This document shows positions 1 through 5,836 of a DNA stretch of 5,836 nt, piece after piece. Both the position numbers and the translations under genes were made by a program. A model generated the notes under the pieces. The model searched no databases and had not been told where the DNA came from. It saw nothing but the letters and a program-made list of their open reading frames with translations. Source of the DNA: Erysipelothrix sp. UBA3377 (GTDB lineage: Bacteria > Bacillota_I > Bacilli_A > Erysipelotrichales > Erysipelotrichaceae); assembly GCA_002359085.1 (NCBI GenBank), contig DEQB01000101.1, forward strand, positions 1 to 5,836. The letters run 5' to 3'. Position 1 is the first letter of the stretch, and each line of letters opens with the position of its first letter.

Positions 1-51
1 GCGGATGCAGTGTTGGATTTGGAAATTTTTAACAATTACCAACAGGTTTAA
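1..51 (+). CDS. C-terminal tail of an upstream gene (partial, product unknown)
   Basis: Reading frame 1 is open from the window edge to a TAA stop at 49-51 and encodes 16 residues ending in NNYQQV. Its composition (acidic and aliphatic residues, then a polar end) is protein-like. The alternative frame 2, open to 61, gives a Cys/Trp-rich peptide that looks less natural. The stop lies 45 bases before the first full gene, so this gene probably lies just upstream on the same strand and could belong to the same transcript or a preceding one. The fragment is too short to assign a family. In lactococcin 972-like loci a bacteriocin precursor or a regulator often sits here, but nothing in these residues shows either. 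Confidence 0.4.
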   Translation, partial: ADAVLDLEIFNNYQQV

Positions 52-65
52 AGTTGTTTAAAGTG
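46..65 (+). promoter_or_regulatory. Tandem 10-bp direct repeat, candidate activator/response-regulator site
   Basis: Bases 46-55 (gtttaaagtt) and 56-65 (gtttaaagtg) match at 9 of 10 positions and abut with a period of 10 bp, about one helical turn. Tandem direct repeats of this spacing are typical of OmpR/PhoB-family response-regulator sites, which often replace a poor -35 box. A weak -10-like hexamer, tattag (72-77, four of six consensus positions), begins 6 bases after the repeat. No good -35 box is present at 16-18 bp from it, which fits an activator-dependent promoter. The repeat overlaps the upstream stop codon. The region is AT-rich, so chance cannot be excluded; the regulatory role is inference. 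Confidence 0.35.
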
Positions 66-88
66 AAATGATATTAGTTATTTAGATC

Positions 89-93
89 GGGGA
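89..93 (+). promoter_or_regulatory. Ribosome binding site of the first full gene
   Basis: The purine run gggga is the only Shine-Dalgarno-like element before the gene. It lies 3 bases from ATG 97 and 9 bases from the in-frame ATG 103. The wider spacing suits ribosome loading better, so ATG 103, two codons downstream, may be the real start. The other starts in this operon have spacers of 4-9 bases. Confidence 0.45.
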
Positions 94-96
94 TAA

Positions 97-2313
97 ATGA
101 AAATGAGGAAATTGGGGAATCTATTCATATTATTAATCACAGTGTTCTTTTTTATTCTGTCATTTGAAACTTATAACTTAAGTTATGATGATGCATTGGA
201 CTTTCGGCTGAGCAACTCTGACTATTATCGAGGTAAGGAAGCAATCAATGTATGGCTCCATATGGATGGTGTTGATGAACCAATTTCTGATACTTTCAAT
301 CGTATTTATTCACTTGTTGAGGAGTATGATCTAGACCTTGAGTTTTATGATAAACAATATGGAAACAAGGGTAATCAAAAGTATGTCTTTTTTGCTAATA
401 ATAGGGTTGAAGACCATGTGGGAACAGCATTCTTTCGAAATCCGGAAGGGCTTTCTAGTATTAACCTTGGATCCAAACAAGAGGACCGCTATATTACAAA
501 TAATTTAGAGAATTTGAGTGATGAGAATGCGATAATCGTAGACTACCTAGATAAAAGTTATTATGAGTTTAGTGTTAATGGGCTCAATGAATTTTTGTTT
601 TATAAGTGGCGCGCTGAATTTGAAATCCGTCCTTTACATCACTTTTTGACGCATGCATCACAGGATGCGGTTTTTCATAGGATTAACATCTACGCCGATG
701 TGGAGGACGTACCCCATATCAAAGAAATTCTTCAGGAAAACTTGTGGATGTATTCGGATAAGAAAACCAGTGATCCAAAACAAGATATTGTAGACATCTA
801 TTCGTCGCAAATGACACCACATAAATTGGTATTATTTGGTGACGTAGATTTTATGAAAATGCCCTATCCGATGTTATATATATCTGCAGTCGTTTTCGTT
901 CTTGTGACATATGGGTATCTGATGAGGCAAAAAAAAGAGGTAGTCGTGAGACAAATGCATGGGAATGGTTCATGGAGATTGTTTAGACGTACTTTGATTC
1001 CGTATTTAATTGAAAATACCATCATAATGTGTTTAACATCTGTTGTAATGTGGGGCATATTAGTAAAATCATTGCGGCCCATGGCCCTTGATTTTATGAA
1101 CAGTGTCACTCCCTATATTTTCGCTATTCTTGGATTGATGTATACCATGACCCTTGTGACTTTTTTATTTGTTGTTGGGGATGTCTCGGTAACTAGTTTG
1201 AAGAACACGGAGCGCAATAAATCGTTAATCTACATTGCTTCTATTTTGTTAATCGCAGCATCTCAGTTCTTTCTTCCCAATTTTACGAAGATGTATGAGA
1301 ATTACCAAGAAACGAAGTATTACGTTGATATGGCTGACTCACATCCAAATATAAAGAATCAATATATAATCTCTTATTATGACAAAGCTATAAATATGGG
1401 GAGCTTATTTGGAGTGGAAAGTAATAAAAGTCTTTATGATAAGATTCTTCATTTGAAAGATGATTTTAATCTTAGGTATCGTAATTTTAAGTCATATAAT
1501 GAAAATCCAAGTAACTATTTCGACATTCCAATATTTTTTGCGAACACACAGTATATGAATGGATTTGAGATATATGATGTTGATGGTGTGCGCATTGACT
1601 TTAATAAAAAGTTTATGCATGATCACCATGTCTTGGTTCCGAAGGATCGTAGGGAAGAATTTGAGACAATGAAAAACAAACTCACCGATTATGAATTTGA
1701 AGTTATATATGTAGAAAATCTACCTACGTTTGTTGATATTACTGGCCCCCTCGAACTTGCAGAACTTGAGAATCCAGTCATCTACGTTGTCCCTGATGAT
1801 TTTAAATCAATGAATACTAAGGGTTTCCATGTGTGGTCCTTTTGGGGGTTATCTCTGGATGTCAAAAGCGATGCAGACATAGAGGCGTTTAATCAAGCCC
1901 TTATCGATTTGGATCTTGGATACACTTTCCAAATGTATGATGCTAGAATTATGTTTTCATCGGCTGCATTAAGTATTATCTATTACGAGGGCCAACTGTT
2001 ACAAATGGGAATTTTATATACGTTATTCCTCGTTGTCTTCTCATATACAGTCACAAGTTTATACCTAGCTACGAACAGAAAGCAACGTGCAATTGACTAT
2101 CTTCATGGTATACCATATCTTAAACGGTATGGAGATTTGCTAATACTATATTTTGGAATAGGTGTGGTGATGGCAATTGTCTCTGTCAATAAATCATGGA
2201 TAACAATTTTTTTAATATTGTTAATTACGGTACTCAATATAATTTACTCTAATTTAATTTTATTTAGTGATATGAACAGAAATTCAATCAAGAGTATTAA
2301 GGGAGAAATGTGA
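97..2313 (+). CDS. Bacteriocin-associated integral membrane protein (DUF1430-like, putative immunity/export permease)
   Basis: This is a 738-residue polytopic membrane protein. Judged by eye, membrane segments lie at about 7-24, 257-276, 303-325, 337-362, 377-394, 636-658, 681-698 and 701-723, with two large external domains at 25-256 and 395-635. Length and layout resemble the 'bacteriocin-associated integral membrane (putative immunity) protein' family found with lactococcin 972-like bacteriocins; this is recognition from memory, not a search. The layout is a duplicated FtsX-type unit. Each half has a basic cytoplasmic segment ending in His-Gly (H288-G289 and H670-G671) after its second helix, and a D-x4-S-[L/I]-K motif (362-369 and 725-732) after its last helix. 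The first segment carries the K-E pair of FtsX/MacB permeases (K280-E281); the second has K662-Q663. The stop overlaps the next start (TGATG), so the two are translationally coupled. It probably works at the cytoplasmic membrane with an ABC ATPase, most plausibly the one starting at 5679, in export of or immunity to a peptide. ATG 103 is an alternative start. Confidence 0.7.
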   Translation: MKMRKLGNLFILLITVFFFILSFETYNLSYDDALDFRLSNSDYYRGKEAINVWLHMDGVDEPISDTFNRIYSLVEEYDLDLEFYDKQYGNKGNQKYVFFANNRVEDHVGTAFFRNPEGLSSINLGSKQEDRYITNNLENLSDENAIIVDYLDKSYYEFSVNGLNEFLFYKWRAEFEIRPLHHFLTHASQDAVFHRINIYADVEDVPHIKEILQENLWMYSDKKTSDPKQDIVDIYSSQMTPHKLVLFGDVDFMKMPYPMLYISAVVFVLVTYGYLMRQKKEVVVRQMHGNGSWRLFRRTLIPYLIENTIIMCLTSVVMWGILVKSLRPMALDFMNSVTPYIFAILGLMYTMTLVTFLFVVGDVSVTSLKNTERNKSLIYIASILLIAASQFFLPNFTKMYENYQETKYYVDMADSHPNIKNQYIISYYDKAINMGSLFGVESNKSLYDKILHLKDDFNLRYRNFKSYNENPSNYFDIPIFFANTQYMNGFEIYDVDGVRIDFNKKFMHDHHVLVPKDRREEFETMKNKLTDYEFEVIYVENLPTFVDITGPLELAELENPVIYVVPDDFKSMNTKGFHVWSFWGLSLDVKSDADIEAFNQALIDLDLGYTFQMYDARIMFSSAALSIIYYEGQLLQMGILYTLFLVVFSYTVTSLYLATNRKQRAIDYLHGIPYLKRYGDLLILYFGIGVVMAIVSVNKSWITIFLILLITVLNIIYSNLILFSDMNRNSIKSIKGEM
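2299..2307 (+). promoter_or_regulatory. Ribosome binding site that decides the first permease start
   Basis: The sequence aagggagaa contains GGGAG at 2301-2305. It leaves 7 bases before ATG 2313 but only 4 before the upstream in-frame GTG 2310. ATG 2313 shares its A with the preceding TGA stop, the classic coupled TGATG arrangement, and is preferred. Confidence 0.65.
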
Positions 2314-3689
2314 TGCGTTATTTCAAGAGAATTTGTCTTTCAATTATTCGTTTAAAGGTAAGGACTTTTTTGTTGTGCTTTATAATTTTCGTTTTTGCTA
2401 CCGCAATCTCAGTTGTGACTTCTATTCATCAGTCGACTTTGGATGCGACACATTCAATATTGGATCGTGTCCCAATAATTACAGCCGTAAGATTTGATCA
2501 TGATGCTTACAATGCGGGTTCTTTTGGCCCTGCTAAATATTTAACTTTGGACCTTATTGAAGCATTGGGGGATTACCCTGAAGTAGCGTATTATGATTAT
2601 AATATTGTTCAAAATTTTCAGGTGAGAGATATAAAGCAGTATACGGAGTATGAAGGTGATGATTATTATGTTTCACTAACTTTCAAAGGTGTTGAATACC
2701 CAGAGGTTTTGGACTTTAAACAAGGAATCGTAAACTTGGTTAATGGAAGGACTTTTACGCAATCAGAAATAGATTCTTCCCAATCAGTGGGTATCATTTC
2801 AAATGAATTGGCCCAACTTAATGACTTAACGTTGGGAGATATGATAACCATTTATGAAGAGACTTATGCATATATCAATGATACATGGGTTGTAACCCAT
2901 CTTTATGAACAAGATGTTGAAATTATTGGAATTTATGAGAATCAAGGGTTTAAGGGTGTTGATTCAGAAATATATAATAATGTATATGTGCCTAACTCGT
3001 TTGTTGTATCTGTTGTGGCACAGGGTGAATTGAGCGAAACAGATACCCTGGATCGAATGATATCAGTTTCTACACCCAATTTCGTGTTGAAATCACCTGA
3101 GGCTATTGATGAATTTGTTTCAACGGTACAGGCATATCTACCCCCGTATTATGCCGTTAATTCAACGTTGGGTTTGTATCGTCAACTCGCAACTCCTTTA
3201 ATACAATTAGAGAATGCAAGTTCGATGAGTATGAAGGTCTTACTTTTAAGTGGATCCATTGTCTTGGTGTTGAGCGTTTTATTATATACAAGATCAAAAC
3301 GATATGAAATCGGTGTTTATAAGAGTATGGGAGAATCGAACTTAAAGGTCATTTTGCTCCAATTGGGTGAGTTACTGGTAATATCATCCCTAACGTTAAC
3401 ACTCGCTTTAGGAACAGGATATATTATATCTAAAACAATCGTTGAAGCGACAACAAAAGAGGCCCTATCGACACCCAATGAATCTGAAACGGTGTGGCAA
3501 GATCCAATAGGTGGTGGAAACCTTAGCATTGAAATGGATCCCGATGTCTTCGCCTCTTCGTTTGAAATGGTCCTCAGTGTATCTTATGGCATAAAGTACT
3601 ATGGCTATACTTTGGGTCTGATGTCTTTGGCGTCCTTGGTTTCGATTATTTATATGATCCGGCTTAAGCCACAAGATTTATTAATGTAA
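2313..3689 (+). CDS. FtsX/MacB-like ABC transporter permease, first of a pair
   Basis: This is a 458-residue permease with four membrane segments at about 18-37, 306-326, 351-373 and 433-449. The large external domain (38-305) sits between the first two helices, the layout of type VII (MacB/FtsX/Vex-like) ABC permeases. The domain has MacB periplasmic-core-like stretches: ISNELAQLN followed by GD (162-176), then an IIGIYENQG stretch (204-212). After helix 2 comes the coupling segment YEIGVYKSMGES (331-342), strongly typical of FtsX-like proteins. A shorter external loop lies between helices 3 and 4 (374-432), and the protein ends in RLKPQDLLM. ATG 2313 is chosen over GTG 2310 from ribosome-site spacing and from ungapped N-terminal alignment with the next gene product. 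It is paralogous to that product along its whole length and probably forms a heterodimer with it, energised by the ATPase at 5004. The substrate is not visible; peptides, antimicrobial agents or lipids are usual for the family. Confidence 0.88.
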   Translation: MRYFKRICLSIIRLKVRTFLLCFIIFVFATAISVVTSIHQSTLDATHSILDRVPIITAVRFDHDAYNAGSFGPAKYLTLDLIEALGDYPEVAYYDYNIVQNFQVRDIKQYTEYEGDDYYVSLTFKGVEYPEVLDFKQGIVNLVNGRTFTQSEIDSSQSVGIISNELAQLNDLTLGDMITIYEETYAYINDTWVVTHLYEQDVEIIGIYENQGFKGVDSEIYNNVYVPNSFVVSVVAQGELSETDTLDRMISVSTPNFVLKSPEAIDEFVSTVQAYLPPYYAVNSTLGLYRQLATPLIQLENASSMSMKVLLLSGSIVLVLSVLLYTRSKRYEIGVYKSMGESNLKVILLQLGELLVISSLTLTLALGTGYIISKTIVEATTKEALSTPNESETVWQDPIGGGNLSIEMDPDVFASSFEMVLSVSYGIKYYGYTLGLMSLASLVSIIYMIRLKPQDLLM

Positions 3690-3694
3690 GGGGG
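3688..3694 (+). promoter_or_regulatory. Ribosome binding site that decides a TTG start
   Basis: The purine run aaggggg overlaps the end of the previous stop codon. It lies 8 bases before TTG 3703 but only 2 bases before the in-frame TTG 3697, too close for normal initiation. The gene therefore most likely starts at TTG 3703. No ATG or GTG is available near this site in the frame. Confidence 0.65.
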
Positions 3695-3702
3695 TTTTGA
3701 AG

Positions 3703-4995
3703 TTGACTTTAATTAAACGTATATATTTAAGCATTGTGCGCAGAAAGTGGATGTCACTATCTGTATTTCTCGTAGTGTTTATTATGGGCGTTGCGATCTT
3801 TGTTTCTACGGGAATTTATCAAAGCACAAAAGATGCCAGACAACTGGTGTTGGAAAAGATTCCACTGGTGACTGCGATTACAACAAACCCGAAATCAAGT
3901 CAAAACCGCGAAGCACTCACTTATGAAATCGCAAAAGAGTGGTCTGAATATGAGGGGGTCAAATACCTTAATTATGTAGAGGATGATGAACTCCTTATTG
4001 ATCTCAAACTATTTGAAGAAGATGGTATTCGACAATTTAAGGGAATGTATCGCGTTCCTGTGAGACGCATTTCCTATCACGGGATTATGGAAATTGAACA
4101 GGGACAAATGGAATTGGTTTTTGGATCAACATTTACAGAAGAAGATCCAAATGGTGTCTTAATCTCAGAAGAAATTGCGAGGTTAAATAATCTTAGTGTA
4201 GGTCAACGAGTAGGTGTCACCGTGTTTGATGAAGTCCCAGGAGAAGCAGAAGCAATAGAGGGTGGGTTTATCTTAAATATAGTCGGCATATACCGTTACA
4301 CTGATATATCTGACAATGTTTCTCGCAACAATATCGTTTATTTAATGAATGAGAGTATTGAAGATTTTGAATATGAGTCACTGCGACCTTGGTTGAAGGT
4401 GGATGATGGCACCATTCAGGGATACTATGATACTTTTGCGTATTATGTTTTGGATAATCCAAATGATATAGAAGGATTTCATAAGTTCTTGAACAAAAAT
4501 ATACCAAACGAATTCGTTATGAGTGCCACAACCAATCTATACAATGACATGATTGGACCCCTTGATTTCATACAAAGCATGAGTGTGATTGTATTAACGA
4601 TAACGATTATCAGTGGGCTTTTGGTATTGGTAGGTATGCTTTTCTTCTACACCTATAGCAGACGTAAGGAGTTGGGTATGTATCTTTCAATGGGTGAGTC
4701 CCGTACTAGACTCATTTCAATGCTACTTTTGGAAGTTACACTCATTACACTAACGGGTCTAACCCTTGCGTTGTTCACGGGAATCGGTGTATCGAAAATG
4801 ATTTCGCCTCCCATTGAAACACCACAAGTAGAGAATCTCCCTGAAAATGAAATTTTAGAGAACATCTATCAAATAAAGTTAAGTCCTGAGTTAGTAATCG
4901 CTTATTACGTTATTTCAACGGGAATTACCGGTATATCGATGATCGTATCATCCGTTATAATCACAAGAATAAAGCCACAAGCGCTCTTAATGTAG
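3703..4995 (+). CDS. FtsX/MacB-like ABC transporter permease, second of a pair (TTG start)
   Basis: This is a 430-residue permease with four membrane segments at about 19-37, 293-317, 342-364 and 397-420, and an external domain at 38-292. The coupling segment after helix 2 is KELGMYLSMGES (322-333), the FtsX-type hallmark, and the C-terminus is RIKPQALLM. The external domain keeps the family pattern SEEIARLNNLSVGQ (155-168) and a following NIVGIYRY (192-199). With TTG 3703 as start, residues 1-15 (MTLIKRIYLSIVRRK) align without gaps to the preceding permease (MRYFKRICLSIIRLK). The stretch at 39-60 also aligns residue for residue, including Q-S-T and D-A. TTG 3697 would add two residues and has poor ribosome-site spacing. 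The gene lies 13 bases after its paralogue and 8 bases before the ATPase gene, as expected for a heterodimeric type VII transporter such as the Vex-like systems. The weak start codon may lower its translation relative to its partner. The substrate is unknown. Confidence 0.87.
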   Translation: MTLIKRIYLSIVRRKWMSLSVFLVVFIMGVAIFVSTGIYQSTKDARQLVLEKIPLVTAITTNPKSSQNREALTYEIAKEWSEYEGVKYLNYVEDDELLIDLKLFEEDGIRQFKGMYRVPVRRISYHGIMEIEQGQMELVFGSTFTEEDPNGVLISEEIARLNNLSVGQRVGVTVFDEVPGEAEAIEGGFILNIVGIYRYTDISDNVSRNNIVYLMNESIEDFEYESLRPWLKVDDGTIQGYYDTFAYYVLDNPNDIEGFHKFLNKNIPNEFVMSATTNLYNDMIGPLDFIQSMSVIVLTITIISGLLVLVGMLFFYTYSRRKELGMYLSMGESRTRLISMLLLEVTLITLTGLTLALFTGIGVSKMISPPIETPQVENLPENEILENIYQIKLSPELVIAYYVISTGITGISMIVSSVIITRIKPQALLM

Positions 4996-5000
4996 GAGGA
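4994..5000 (+). promoter_or_regulatory. Strong ribosome binding site of the first ATPase
   Basis: aggagga is a near-perfect Shine-Dalgarno sequence that overlaps the TAG stop of the preceding permease and ends 3 bases before ATG 5004. It is the best match to consensus in the window, so the ATPase may be made in relatively high amount. Confidence 0.7.
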
Positions 5001-5003
5001 ATC

Positions 5004-5672
5004 ATGAATCAAATTAAAATCGAAAACGTAAGCTTTGAGTATAAAAATGGACCAAAGATTTTAAGTAAAGTTAACTACATATTTGAAAACAGAAAAACAT
5101 ATGCGATTATGGGTTACTCGGGTGCAGGAAAGTCAACACTGCTTTCACTCCTGGGTGCGCTAATGGATCCAACTAGCGGGAACATATACTTCAATGATAA
5201 GTTGTTGCATACGTATGGTAATCAATATCGTTTAAAGTATGTTAGCTTTATTTTTCAGACATATAATTTAATTGAATACATGACTATAAAGGAAAACATT
5301 GAATTGACCTATCAACTCCATTTCAATCAATCTTTAAATAATGATTCAAAAATTAAAGAAGTATTAGCGAATGTAGACTTATCAGAATCCTATCTCGATA
5401 GAAGTGTAAGGAAACTATCAGAAGGGGAAAAACAAAGGGTTGCGATTGCGAAAACATTAATAACGTCATCGGCAGTTATTCTCGCTGATGAACCCACAGG
5501 AAATCTAGACGTTGATCGAAGTCAAATCATTGTGGATAACTTAAAAAAACTCGGTAAAGACCGTATTGTTATTCTAACAACTCACCAAATGTCAGTAGCT
5601 GAACAAATGGATGTGATTTTAGAAATAAAAAATGGTGAGATTATTGAAAAAATAATGTCCACGAAGGAGTGA
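5004..5672 (+). CDS. ABC transporter ATP-binding protein (MacB/LolD-like)
   Basis: This is a complete 222-residue nucleotide-binding subunit, the usual size for the MacB/LolD/FtsE/Vex2-like group. All ATPase elements are visible: an A-loop aromatic near Y13, Walker A GYSGAGKST (37-45, with K43), Q-loop Q85, signature LSEGE (138-142), Walker B ending ILADEP (159-164, with D162 and catalytic E163), D-loop GNLD (166-169), and switch H194 in LTTHQ. The signature differs from canonical LSGGQ at two places (G to E, Q to E) and Walker A has Y where P is common. E140 is a known variant in LolD-like ATPases. It hydrolyses ATP as a cytoplasmic dimer under the permeases. Its position right after the two four-helix permeases makes them the natural partners. 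It starts 8 bases after the second permease and ends 6 bases before the next ATPase. ABC ATPase identity is certain; the substrate is not. Confidence 0.95.
   Translation: MNQIKIENVSFEYKNGPKILSKVNYIFENRKTYAIMGYSGAGKSTLLSLLGALMDPTSGNIYFNDKLLHTYGNQYRLKYVSFIFQTYNLIEYMTIKENIELTYQLHFNQSLNNDSKIKEVLANVDLSESYLDRSVRKLSEGEKQRVAIAKTLITSSAVILADEPTGNLDVDRSQIIVDNLKKLGKDRIVILTTHQMSVAEQMDVILEIKNGEIIEKIMSTKE
5664..5669 (+). promoter_or_regulatory. Ribosome binding site of the second ATPase
   Basis: aaggag lies within the last codons of the first ATPase gene and 9 bases before ATG 5679, supporting that start and continued operon structure. Confidence 0.7.
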
Positions 5673-5678
5673 ATTAAC

Positions 5679-5836
5679 ATGAGTATTGTTAGATTAGAAA
5701 ACATCAATAAGTCATTCGGACCACAACATGTCTTGAATGATTTAAACATGGAGATACAGGAAGGTATTATTACAGTCATTATTGGACCCTCAGGAAGTGG
5801 TAAAAGTACCATATTGAATCTTGTAGGACTGCTTGA
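5679..5836 (+). CDS. ABC transporter ATP-binding protein, lactococcin 972 exporter type (partial, 3' end missing)
   Basis: The first 52 codons of a second ABC ATPase are present before the window ends. They include the N-terminal strand with the A-loop aromatic F13 (KSFG), then Walker A GPSGSGKST (36-44, with K42) followed by ILNLVGLL. The form 'K-S-F-G...V-L-N-D-L-N...G-P-S-G-S-G-K-S-T...L-N-L-V-G-L-L' closely resembles the family named 'putative bacteriocin export ABC transporter, lactococcin 972 group', as I recall it. The canonical Walker A and the divergent N-terminus show it is not a recent copy of the neighbouring ATPase. In known loci this ATPase accompanies the DUF1430-like membrane protein, so its likely partner is the gene at 97-2313. 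The remaining two thirds (signature, Walker B, switch) lie outside the window. Confidence 0.85.
   Translation, partial: MSIVRLENINKSFGPQHVLNDLNMEIQEGIITVIIGPSGSGKSTILNLVGLL

Noticed and set aside
2..61. Alternative frame at the left edge, open to a TAA at 59-61
   Set aside because: Its translation is rich in Cys, Trp and Lys and looks less like a natural C-terminus than frame 1; with no upstream sequence it cannot be fully excluded.
54..83. Classical sigma-A promoter ttgttt ... ttattt with 18-bp spacing
   Set aside because: The -35 half is fair, but the -10 half matches consensus at only two of six positions; the direct-repeat reading explains the same bases better.
1076..1087. ggccc-at-ggccc repeat inside the first gene, considered as a hairpin or site
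   Set aside because: It is a short direct repeat, not an inverted one, and sits in coding sequence for a membrane-adjacent loop; nothing supports a separate function.
864..1109. Antisense 81-codon open frame inside the first membrane protein gene
   Set aside because: It lies fully inside a convincing coding frame on the other strand, has no ribosome site of note and has unnatural composition; it is a shadow frame.
4268..4507. Antisense open frames inside the permease genes (also 2666-2851, 3317-3529, 3465-3674 and 4653-4865)
   Set aside because: All are contained in strongly supported permease genes and show no family motifs, ribosome sites or context of their own.
5582..5812. Antisense 76-codon open frame across the junction of the two ATPase genes
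   Set aside because: It runs opposite to Walker A of the second ATPase and to the end of the first, both clearly coding; its openness follows from the sense-strand codons.

Overview
The window holds one co-directional (+ strand) gene cluster that reads as an operon for ABC transport of a peptide-like or amphiphilic substrate. The low GC content, strong AGGAGG-type ribosome binding sites, a TTG start and TGA used as a stop (with tryptophan coded by TGG) suggest a Gram-positive Bacillota with the standard bacterial code. Erysipelotrichia or Lactobacillales would fit, but the genus is only a guess.

Layout: (a) 1-51, the likely C-terminal tail of an upstream gene. (b) 46-65, two tandem copies of a 10-bp direct repeat in the only gap large enough for control (52-96). 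(c) 97-2313, a 738-residue membrane protein resembling the 'bacteriocin-associated integral membrane (putative immunity) protein' family (DUF1430 type, known beside lactococcin 972-like bacteriocins). (d) 2313-3689 and 3703-4995, two paralogous four-helix FtsX/MacB-type permeases. (e) 5004-5672, a complete ABC ATPase. (f) 5679 to the window end, the start of a second ABC ATPase resembling the lactococcin 972-group exporter ATPases. Genes are separated by -1, 13, 8 and 6 bases, so translational coupling and one transcript are likely. No terminator, RNA gene, insertion sequence or CRISPR array was seen.

Main reading: the cluster appears to encode two complete type VII (MacB/FtsX-like, mechanotransmission) ABC systems. 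The large first protein looks like two FtsX-type halves fused head to tail: each half has TM, ~235-residue external domain, TM, coupling segment, TM, TM. The coupling segments of all four permease halves in the operon align in one register. The fused protein would pair with the second, lactococcin-972-type ATPase; the two separate permeases would form a heterodimer served by the first ATPase. The likely role is export of, or self-protection against, a bacteriocin or another antimicrobial peptide. No bacteriocin precursor is visible, so the role is inferred from family resemblance.
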